A program made the position numbers and the translations under genes. DNA of 29,388 bases from an uncultured Lachnospiraceae bacterium (GTDB lineage: Bacteria > Bacillota > Clostridia > Lachnospirales > Lachnospiraceae): contig CALZPS010000001.1 in NCBI GenBank assembly GCA_945827765.1, positions 1 to 29,388 of the forward strand, in the 5' to 3' direction. Numbering within the stretch: position 1 is the stretch's first letter; every line of letters starts with the position of its first letter. The notes under the pieces were generated by a model that saw only the letters and a program-made list of their open reading frames with translations, was not told the origin of the DNA and did no database searches. Below are positions 22,703 to 29,388 of this stretch, piece after piece.

Positions 22703-24139
22703 ATGAAAACGATACAGAAATATATGGAAAAAAATCATATGATTGCTCAGGGAGACCGGGTGATTGCAGGTGTATCGGGCGGCGCGGATTCGGTATGCCT
22801 GTTTTTCGTGCTGTCAGAACTGAAACAAACACTGGATTTTGAACTGATTGCAGTGCATGTCAATCATGGCTTGCGGGGAGAGTCTGCGGATGCGGACGAA
22901 CAGTTTGTGAGGGCTCTTTGCCGTCAGTATAACGTTTCGCTGGAAGTTTCTCGTGTGAATTTGGAATTAATTGCAAAAAACAGGAAACAATCTCTGGAAG
23001 AAGCCGGACGAAATGTGCGCCGGGAGGCGTTCGCGGCTGCCATGAAAAAATATGGAGCCAATAAAATCGCCCTCGCACATCACCAAAATGATAATGCGGA
23101 AACGCTTCTGTGGAATCTTTGCCGGGGAAGCGGGCTGACCGGGCTGGGGGGCATCCGCCCGGTGAATGGATGTTACATCCGTCCGCTGTTGTGTATGACG
23201 CGGAAGGAAATCGAAACCTTTCTGGAAAAACGGGGACAGCCGTATTGTACGGATGAGACGAATTCCGGAACGGATTATACGAGAAACCGTCTGCGTCACC
23301 TTATCCTTCCGGTGTTGGAGGAAAAAATCAACACTCAGAGCGTGAGACACATGAATGAGGCGATGCAGCAGATGCAGGAGCTGAGAGAATATATGGAGAG
23401 TCAGGCACAAAATGCGCAGCGGGAATGTACAAAGTGGGAATCTGCGGAATGTTGTCTGATTGACAAAGAACGGTTTCTGGCATATCCGAGAATTCTCCGG
23501 ACATTTATCATTCGGAGTTGTCTGGAAAGTCTGCACGGGCAGCTTGCAGATTTTGGACAGATTCATGTGGAAGAAATATTAAACCTGTTTGACAGACAGG
23601 CGGGACGTAAACTTTGTCTGCCCGGTCGGCTGACGGCCCGACGTGTTTATGAGGGTGTGCAGCTTTGCGCAGATGTAGGAAAAGAGACAGAAGAGCAGAA
23701 CAATGCGTTTGTTTTGCCGTCGGTTTTCCTGAATATTCCCGGAGAAACCTGCCTGCCGGAGCAAGGCCTGACGGCCCGGTGCAGAATCATAAAAAAGCCG
23801 GATACGTTTTCGATGAAGGAAATACCGGAAAATATCTACACGAAATGGTTTGATTATGATATAATAAAAAAAGACTGTGCATTTATAGAGAAGGGCTTGT
23901 GCATTCGGAGTAAAATTCCGGGAGATTGTATCACGATTGATAAAAGCGGACATTCAAAAAAACTGAAATCCTGGTTTGTGAATGAAAAAATTCCTGCCGG
24001 CGAACGGGCAGAGATTTCATTACTGGCAAAAGGCAATGATATTTTGTGGATCATCGGGCATCGGATGAGCTGTGCTTATCAGGTGAGTGAACAAACGGAG
24101 CAAATCCTGCAGATAGAAATATCAGAGTACAAAAGATAG
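22703..24139 (+). CDS. tilS: tRNA(Ile)-lysidine synthetase
   Basis: The product has 478 residues and converts the wobble C34 of tRNA-Ile(CAU) to lysidine using ATP and lysine, so that it reads AUA codons. The N-terminal PP-loop ATPase shows SGGADS (25-30), VHVNHGLRGESADADE and AHHQNDNAETLLWNLCRGSGLTGL. The region DYTRNRLRHLILPVLE and a C-terminal tRNA-binding domain follow, the usual architecture. No Shine-Dalgarno site is seen before ATG 22703; the promoter position suggests a leaderless message. The tilS-hpt-ftsH order is conserved in Firmicutes; hpt starts 17 bp after the stop. Confidence 0.95.
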   Translation: MKTIQKYMEKNHMIAQGDRVIAGVSGGADSVCLFFVLSELKQTLDFELIAVHVNHGLRGESADADEQFVRALCRQYNVSLEVSRVNLELIAKNRKQSLEEAGRNVRREAFAAAMKKYGANKIALAHHQNDNAETLLWNLCRGSGLTGLGGIRPVNGCYIRPLLCMTRKEIETFLEKRGQPYCTDETNSGTDYTRNRLRHLILPVLEEKINTQSVRHMNEAMQQMQELREYMESQAQNAQRECTKWESAECCLIDKERFLAYPRILRTFIIRSCLESLHGQLADFGQIHVEEILNLFDRQAGRKLCLPGRLTARRVYEGVQLCADVGKETEEQNNAFVLPSVFLNIPGETCLPEQGLTARCRIIKKPDTFSMKEIPENIYTKWFDYDIIKKDCAFIEKGLCIRSKIPGDCITIDKSGHSKKLKSWFVNEKIPAGERAEISLLAKGNDILWIIGHRMSCAYQVSEQTEQILQIEISEYKR

Positions 24140-24156
24140 AATAACGGAGGAAGAAA

Positions 24157-24687
24157 ATGATGGAAGAGACAATTCGTGTGTTAGTATCAGAGGAAGATGT
24201 GGATGCAAGAATTAAAGTACTTGGTGAGAAAATCAGCAGGGACTACGCCGGCAGACAAGTTCATCTAATCTGTATTTTGAAGGGCGGCGTATTTTTTATG
24301 TGTGAACTGGCAAAGAGAATCAGTGTGCCGGTATCTATGGACTTTATGAGCGTCAGCAGTTATGGCGACGATACAAAGTCCAGCGGCATCGTGCGCATCG
24401 CCAAAGATCTGGACGAATCCATCGAAGGGAAGGATGTGCTGATCGTAGAGGACATTATTGATTCCGGGCGCACGTTGTATTATCTGATTGATGTACTTCG
24501 CAAACGTAATCCGAACAGTGTTCATTTGTGTACCCTGCTGGACAAACCGGAGCGACGGGTCAGAGATGTCAAAGTCGATTATGTGGGCTTCGAGATTCCG
24601 GATGAATTTGTCGTCGGATACGGTCTCGATTATGCCCAGAAATATAGAAATCTTCCATACATCGGTGTGGTGGAAGGTGTGGAATAA
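24157..24687 (+). CDS. hpt: Hypoxanthine phosphoribosyltransferase
   Basis: The product has 176 residues and makes IMP (and GMP) from the free base and PRPP in purine salvage. The PRPP-binding loop is VLIVEDIIDSGRTL, the flexible loop is DFMSVSSYGDDTKSSG, and LICILKGGVFFMCEL and VGYGLDYAQKYRNLPYIG are typical of bacterial HPRT. The start ATG 24157 follows GGAGG; a second ATG follows at once. It lies between tilS and ftsH, as in B. subtilis, where HprT and TilS also affect ftsH expression; no sign of that mechanism can be read here. Confidence 0.96.
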   Translation: MMEETIRVLVSEEDVDARIKVLGEKISRDYAGRQVHLICILKGGVFFMCELAKRISVPVSMDFMSVSSYGDDTKSSGIVRIAKDLDESIEGKDVLIVEDIIDSGRTLYYLIDVLRKRNPNSVHLCTLLDKPERRVRDVKVDYVGFEIPDEFVVGYGLDYAQKYRNLPYIGVVEGVE

Positions 24688-24708
24688 CAGGAAGGAGTTT
24701 GAAGAACA

Positions 24709-26532
24709 TTGAACGATAACAAAAAACGTGCCGGTATTAATCCGGTTTCCTTTGCATTATTTATTGCATTGATACTGTCATTTCTTTGGATGGCAGGACA
24801 GAATCAGCTGCGGAAACAGGAAATGACATATCCGGGATTTTGTCAGGAAGTAGAGAACGGAAATATTAAGGAAGTATACATCCAGCAGAATGAGGAAGTG
24901 CCGACCGGCACGGTCATCGCTACTTTGGCTGACAGCGGCGCGACTGTCCGGGTTTATGTGTCGGATGTCGGTGCAGTGCAGGAGCTGCTTGATCATTATA
25001 AAATCGACTATGCCAACAATAATGTGGCGGAAAATAAATGGGTGAAAGATATACTGTTGCCGGTCGGGCTATGTGCGGCTGCGGTACTTTTGTTTTTTGT
25101 GATGATGAACCGTCAGGGCGGCGGCGCCAATGCCAAGGCTATGAATTTTGGCAAGAATAGAGCGAGAATGAGTTCTCCTGACGATATGAAAGTCACATTT
25201 GACAATGTGGCGGGTCTGAAGGAAGAAAAAGAAGAATTAAAAGAAATTGTGGATTTCCTGAAAAATCCGCAGAGATATATCCGGGTCGGGGCGCGTATCC
25301 CGAAAGGAGTACTGCTTGTCGGACCTCCGGGAACCGGCAAGACCTTGCTTGCGAAAGCTGTCGCAGGTGAGGCTGGTGTCCCGTTCTTTAGTATTTCCGG
25401 TTCGGATTTTGTGGAGATGTTTGTCGGAGTAGGTGCATCCCGTGTACGTGATTTGTTTATGGATGCCAAGAAGAATGCCCCGTGTATAGTATTTATTGAT
25501 GAGATCGACGCGGTTGCCAGACGGCGCGGCAGCGGTCTGGGCGGCGGACATGATGAGAGAGAACAGACTCTCAATCAGCTTCTGGTGGAGATGGATGGAT
25601 TTGGCGTTAATGAAGGTATCATTGTCATGGCGGCGACAAACCGCAAGGATATTCTTGACCCCGCCATTCTGCGGCCGGGACGTTTTGACCGCAATGTTAT
25701 GGTGGGCAGACCGGATGTGGCCGGCAGAGAAGAGATTTTACAGGTTCATGCGAAAAACAAACCGCTGGGCGAGGATGTGGATCTGAAACAGATTGCGCAG
25801 ACTACAGCCGGATTTACCGGCGCGGATTTGGAGAATCTTTTGAATGAGGCGGCAATTGTGGCGGCGAGAGAGAACCGTGCATATCTGATGCAGGCAGATA
25901 TTCGTCAGGCATTTGTCAAGGTTGGTATCGGACCTGAGAAGAAGAGCCGCGTTGTATCCGAGAGAGAACGCCGGATTACCGCATATCACGAGGCGGGACA
26001 CGCTATTTTATTTCATGTGCTCCCGGATGTGGGACCGGTTTACAGTGTGTCTATCGTACCGACCGGAGGCGCGGGCGGCTATACGATGCCGCTGCCGGAG
26101 AAGGATGATATGTTTGACACCAAAGGACATATGTTGCAGGAAATCATCGTTTCGCTCGGAGGACGCGTGGCGGAGGAAGAGATTTTTGATGATATCACCA
26201 CAGGGGCATCACAGGATATCAAGCAGGCGACAGCAATTGCCAAATCCATGATTACCAAGTTTGGTATGTCGGAGAAACTGGGGCTGATCAATTATGACAA
26301 TGACAGCGATGAGGTGTTCATCGGAAGAGATTTCGGACACACCTCCCGCGGATATGGCGAGAAGGTAGCGACAACCATTGATGAAGAGGTGAAACGGATT
26401 ATTGATGAATGTTATGAGCGGGCAAAGGCACTCATACAGGAGTATCATCCGATATTAGAGGCGTGTGCACAATTATTGCTGGAGAAAGAAAAAATCAGCA
26501 GAAGTGAGTTTGAGGCATTGTTTGAATCCTGA
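24709..26532 (+). CDS. ftsH: ATP-dependent zinc metalloprotease FtsH
   Basis: The product has 607 residues and is a membrane-bound AAA+ protease that degrades misfolded and regulatory proteins. Two transmembrane helices (about 12-27 and 112-128) flank an extracytoplasmic domain. The AAA domain has Walker A GPPGTGKT (205-212), Walker B IVFIDEID, and the second region of homology [20 protein letters not shown]. The zinc site HEAGH is at His427-Glu428-His431, with the third ligand region further on. The start is a TTG (24709) with GGAAGGAG 11 bases upstream; the next Met codons lie inside the first membrane helix. It follows hpt by 21 bp and is probably co-transcribed with it. Confidence 0.97.
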   Translation: MNDNKKRAGINPVSFALFIALILSFLWMAGQNQLRKQEMTYPGFCQEVENGNIKEVYIQQNEEVPTGTVIATLADSGATVRVYVSDVGAVQELLDHYKIDYANNNVAENKWVKDILLPVGLCAAAVLLFFVMMNRQGGGANAKAMNFGKNRARMSSPDDMKVTFDNVAGLKEEKEELKEIVDFLKNPQRYIRVGARIPKGVLLVGPPGTGKTLLAKAVAGEAGVPFFSISGSDFVEMFVGVGASRVRDLFMDAKKNAPCIVFIDEIDAVARRRGSGLGGGHDEREQTLNQLLVEMDGFGVNEGIIVMAATNRKDILDPAILRPGRFDRNVMVGRPDVAGREEILQVHAKNKPLGEDVDLKQIAQTTAGFTGADLENLLNEAAIVAARENRAYLMQADIRQAFVKVGIGPEKKSRVVSERERRITAYHEAGHAILFHVLPDVGPVYSVSIVPTGGAGGYTMPLPEKDDMFDTKGHMLQEIIVSLGGRVAEEEIFDDITTGASQDIKQATAIAKSMITKFGMSEKLGLINYDNDSDEVFIGRDFGHTSRGYGEKVATTIDEEVKRIIDECYERAKALIQEYHPILEACAQLLLEKEKISRSEFEALFES

Positions 26533-26538
26533 CAGTCC

Positions 26539-26618
26539 GGACCGCGAATGATTTCGTCGGTTTTGAGAGTGCAAGGCACGTAAAAATCGACACCGGGCTC
26601 ATTTGTCGGGCGACTCAT
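26539..26618 (-). repeat. Dispersed repeat copy R5 between ftsH and the GH13 gene
   Basis: Read on the minus strand from 26614 to 26539 it aligns without gaps to 738-813 (copy R1) with about 60 of 76 identical bases. ATGAGTCGCCC at its start matches R3. On the plus strand it also holds a weak terminator-like hairpin (26541-26548 with 26553-26561, one bulge), followed by TTTT to 26564. This could end the ftsH transcript. The copy ends seven bases from the ftsH stop codon. Confidence 0.7.
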
Positions 26619-26657
26619 AAGATACATGCAGGGATGAGAGCTTCAGGGAGGTTTGAC

Positions 26658-28754
26658 ATGAATTTGGATGCGTTATTTAGTGATGGAACTTCATCTTATG
26701 TGATTCCGGCGGAGCCGATAGAGCAGGAGACTATCAGGCTTCGTTTCCGTACAGCGAAAGACGATGTCAGTCAGGTGCTGGTCATCATCAGAGAAGAGAA
26801 AGGAGCAGGTGTCATGCATAATGCCGGCCAGCCCGGTTATTATGAAATGCAGAAAATCTGCACAAGAGGAGCATTTGATTATTACGAAACGAAATATACG
26901 CTGGGCGACGCGCCTGTCAGCTATTATTTTGAAATCCGCAGCGGAGAGGAACACTGCTTTTATCATCGCTGCGGTGTGTCGAATAAAGTGGAAGAATATT
27001 ACTCTTTTCATATTGTTCCCGGATTTTCCACGCCTGAATGGGCGAAAGGTGCAGTGATGTATCAGATTTTCGTGGATCGTTTTTATAATGGTGATCAGCA
27101 AAACGATGTAGTGGACAATGAATATATTTATATTGATGTGCCGTGTGAAAAGATTAAGGATTGGAACGCTCCGCCGGTGAATCCGGATATCCGTCGTTTT
27201 TATGGCGGTGATTTGCAGGGCGTGTTGGATAAACTCGATTATCTGCAGACTTTAGGTGTGGAAGTCATTTATTTTAATCCATTATTCGTCTCTCCATCCA
27301 ATCATAAATACGACACACAGGATTACGATTATATCGACCCGCATTATGGAAAAATCGTCGATGACGGCGGAGATGTGCTCCCGCAGGGGGCGACGGACAA
27401 TATCGGGGCGACAAAGTATCAGAAACGTACCGGCTCGAAAGCAAATCTGGAAGCCAGCAACGCCCTGTTTGCGGCACTGGTGGAAGAGATGCACCGGCGG
27501 GGAATGAGGGTGATACTGGATGGAGTCTTTAATCACTGTGGTTCTTTTAACAAATGGATGGATCGGGAACGTATTTACGAACAGCAGAAGGATTATGAAA
27601 AGGGCGCTTATGTCAGTGCAGACAGCCCCTATCATACATTTTTCCACTTTGAAAAAGAAGGGGCGGAAAACTGGCCGTACAATAAAGACTATGATGGCTG
27701 GTGGGGGCACGATACATTACCTAAATTGAACTATGAGGAGTCTCCCAAGCTGGAGCAATATATTATTGACATAGGCAAGAAATGGGTTTCCCCGCCGTAT
27801 AATGTCGATGGCTGGCGGCTGGACGTAGCTGCTGATCTGGGATATTCCAACGAATATAATCACCAGTTCTGGAAAAGATTTCGCAGAGAAATCAAAAGTG
27901 TCCGCCCGGATGCTATTATCCTTGCAGAGCATTATGGAAATCCGGCAGATTGGCTGGGCGGCGATGAATGGGACAGTGTGATGAACTATGATGCTTTCAT
28001 GGAGCCGCTGACTTGGTTTTTGACCGGGATGGAAAAACATAGCGATGAGCGGCGCGTGGATTTGTGGGGGAATTCGGAGTATTTCATCAACACGATGAAC
28101 CATTTTATGGCGAGCATGATGACACCGTCCCTGCAGGTGGCGATGAATCAGTTGTCCAATCACGATCACTCAAGGTTTCTTACCCGCACCAACCACATGG
28201 TGGGAAGGGTTGAATCTCTGGGAACCAAGGCGGCAGGAGAAGGGGTCAATGATGCTGTTTTCTGTGAGGCGGTAGCCGTGCAGATGACCTGGCCGGGGGC
28301 ACCGTGCGTTTATTACGGGGATGAGGCCGGAGTGGTAGGATTTACCGACCCGGACAATCGGCGCACATATCCGTGGGGGCGTGAGAACAAGCGGCTTTTG
28401 GAATTCCACCGGGAAATGATACGCATTCACAAAGAACAAAAGGCACTGCGGACAGGCTCCTTGAAGATACTGTACGGGGAGGAAAATATTCTCGCCTATG
28501 GCAGATTTCAGGAGAATGACCAGATTGTGGTCATCGTCAACAATAACAGCTGGCTGCGGGAAATTACCGTGCCGGTGTGGCAGGCGGAAGTACCGATGGA
28601 CGGCGCAATGTTTAAATTGATGTATTCTTATGAACAGGGTTTTACGACCAGTTATGATGAATATCTGGTAGAGAACGGAGAAGTGGTGCTCAATATGGGA
28701 CCGCATTCTGTTCTTGTGTTAAAGACAATGAAACATATATCAGATGGAAGATGA
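26658..28754 (+). CDS. Cytoplasmic GH13 alpha-glucan hydrolase (neopullulanase/maltodextrin-glucosidase type)
   Basis: The product has 698 residues and no signal peptide, so it should act on imported maltodextrins. Residues 1-125 look like the N-terminal beta-sandwich of neopullulanase-type enzymes (FRTAKDDVSQVLVIIREEKG). The catalytic barrel begins at WAKGAVMYQIFVDRFYNGD. Catalytic residues are Asp389 (GWRLDVA), Glu424 (LAEHYG) and Asp503 (LSNHDHSR). The long insert with PQGATDNIGATKYQKR is unusual but in the typical region of this family. ATG 26658 was chosen because GGGAGG lies six bases upstream. The exact specificity (pullulan, cyclodextrin or maltodextrin) cannot be read. No sugar-transport genes are adjacent. 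Confidence 0.9.
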   Translation: MNLDALFSDGTSSYVIPAEPIEQETIRLRFRTAKDDVSQVLVIIREEKGAGVMHNAGQPGYYEMQKICTRGAFDYYETKYTLGDAPVSYYFEIRSGEEHCFYHRCGVSNKVEEYYSFHIVPGFSTPEWAKGAVMYQIFVDRFYNGDQQNDVVDNEYIYIDVPCEKIKDWNAPPVNPDIRRFYGGDLQGVLDKLDYLQTLGVEVIYFNPLFVSPSNHKYDTQDYDYIDPHYGKIVDDGGDVLPQGATDNIGATKYQKRTGSKANLEASNALFAALVEEMHRRGMRVILDGVFNHCGSFNKWMDRERIYEQQKDYEKGAYVSADSPYHTFFHFEKEGAENWPYNKDYDGWWGHDTLPKLNYEESPKLEQYIIDIGKKWVSPPYNVDGWRLDVAADLGYSNEYNHQFWKRFRREIKSVRPDAIILAEHYGNPADWLGGDEWDSVMNYDAFMEPLTWFLTGMEKHSDERRVDLWGNSEYFINTMNHFMASMMTPSLQVAMNQLSNHDHSRFLTRTNHMVGRVESLGTKAAGEGVNDAVFCEAVAVQMTWPGAPCVYYGDEAGVVGFTDPDNRRTYPWGRENKRLLEFHREMIRIHKEQKALRTGSLKILYGEENILAYGRFQENDQIVVIVNNNSWLREITVPVWQAEVPMDGAMFKLMYSYEQGFTTSYDEYLVENGEVVLNMGPHSVLVLKTMKHISDGR

Positions 28755-28817
28755 ATTTACTTTGTGACCGTCAGATATGCATGAAATATGGAAAAAACAA
28801 AAAGGAGAAAAATTTAT

Positions 28818-29388
28818 ATGGCAGAGAAATATTATATTACAACGGCAATTGCCTATACATCCGGCAAACCGCATATCGGCAATACTTACGAGATTGTACT
28901 TGCCGATGCAATCGCAAGATATAAAAGAAGTCAGGGATATGATGTGTTTTTCCAGACGGGAACGGACGAACACGGACAGAAGATTGAGATAAAAGCACAG
29001 GATGCCGGTATCACGCCGCAGCTTTTTGTGGATAATGTATCTGCGGAGATTAAACGTATATGGGATTTAATGGATACGTCTTATGACAAATTTATCCGCA
29101 CCACGGATGCAGACCACGAAAAACAAGTGCAGAAAATTTTCAAAAAAATGTATGCAAAAGGGGACATTTACAAAGGGTATTATGAGGGAATGTACTGTAC
29201 ACCATGTGAATCTTTCTTTACGGAATCCCAGCTGGTAGACGGAAAATGTCCGGACTGCGGGCGCGAGGTGCAGCCGGCGAGAGAAGAGGCATATTTCTTT
29301 AAAATGAGTAAGTATGCAGACAGGCTGATTGAACATATCAATACACATCCGGAATTTATTCAGCCGGTATCCCGTAAGAATGAGATGA
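28818..29388 (+). CDS. metG: Methionyl-tRNA synthetase, 3' truncated by window end
   Basis: The first 190 codons are present and still open at the last base. The class I signature HIGH appears as HIGN in AYTSGKPHIGNTYE, as usual for MetRS. TGTDEHGQKIE follows. The zinc-knuckle cysteines are visible in CTPC and CPDC. These features fit MetG of Firmicutes. The start ATG 28818 follows AAAGGAG by about ten bases. The 63-bp gap to the GH13 stop has no T-box or other leader, so it may be co-transcribed with the GH13 gene. Confidence 0.95.
   Translation, partial: MAEKYYITTAIAYTSGKPHIGNTYEIVLADAIARYKRSQGYDVFFQTGTDEHGQKIEIKAQDAGITPQLFVDNVSAEIKRIWDLMDTSYDKFIRTTDADHEKQVQKIFKKMYAKGDIYKGYYEGMYCTPCESFFTESQLVDGKCPDCGREVQPAREEAYFFKMSKYADRLIEHINTHPEFIQPVSRKNEM

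Noticed and set aside
26445..26627. Minus-strand frame of 60 codons across the ftsH end
   Set aside because: It is a translation of repeat R5 and the antisense of ftsH. Similar short peptides (TNEP) arise at the other copies because the DNA repeat is shared.

Overview
The window looks like chromosomal DNA of a spore-forming Clostridia bacterium, most likely a Lachnospiraceae gut member. The reasons are the yabP/yabQ/spoIIE sporulation block, a CotS-like coat protein, a sodium-pump decarboxylase beta subunit, strong AGGAGG-type ribosome sites and the codon use. The genus cannot be fixed from the sequence. The first 46 bases are not biological. They are the end of an Illumina P7/Nextera adapter with an i7 index, so genomic sequence starts at base 47 and this is a contig edge.

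Left part (47-9499). A truncated AraC-type regulator reads rightward. Everything else up to about 9.5 kb reads leftward. A strong promoter near 9480 drives an operon that resembles a rearranged D-alanylation (dlt) system: amino-acid adenylating enzyme, membrane-anchored Ig-like/transglutaminase-like protein, carrier protein, MBOAT acyltransferase, SGNH/DltD-like protein and a small lipoprotein. Together they would activate a small amino-acid-like or acyl group in the cytoplasm, load it on the carrier, pass it across the membrane and attach it to an extracellular polymer. The target and the transglutaminase role are unknown. Two intergenic junctions of this operon hold large self-complementary elements of about 170-200 bp. 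Further left is a sodium-ion decarboxylase beta subunit with a 49-residue gamma-like subunit. It has a perfect sigma-A promoter and a structured leader whose base stem competes with an intrinsic terminator, so it looks like a riboswitch. This leader shares a motif block with one of the operon spacers. A separate short repeat family appears in five intergenic places.

Middle part (9500-19030). All genes read rightward: a PflX-like radical SAM protein, asnS, a SbcD/SbcC-like nuclease-ATPase pair, cca, a CotS-like kinase-fold protein and a phosphoglucomutase/phosphomannomutase.

Right part (19030-29388). This is the conserved Firmicutes housekeeping and sporulation cluster: hup, rqcP, yabP-yabQ (with a sigma-E-like promoter), divIC, a short spoIIE without its membrane domain, tilS (apparently leaderless), hpt and ftsH. 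It is followed by a cytoplasmic GH13 alpha-glucan hydrolase and the 5' part of metG, which runs off the window.

No tRNA, rRNA, CRISPR array, complete insertion sequence or phage gene was seen.
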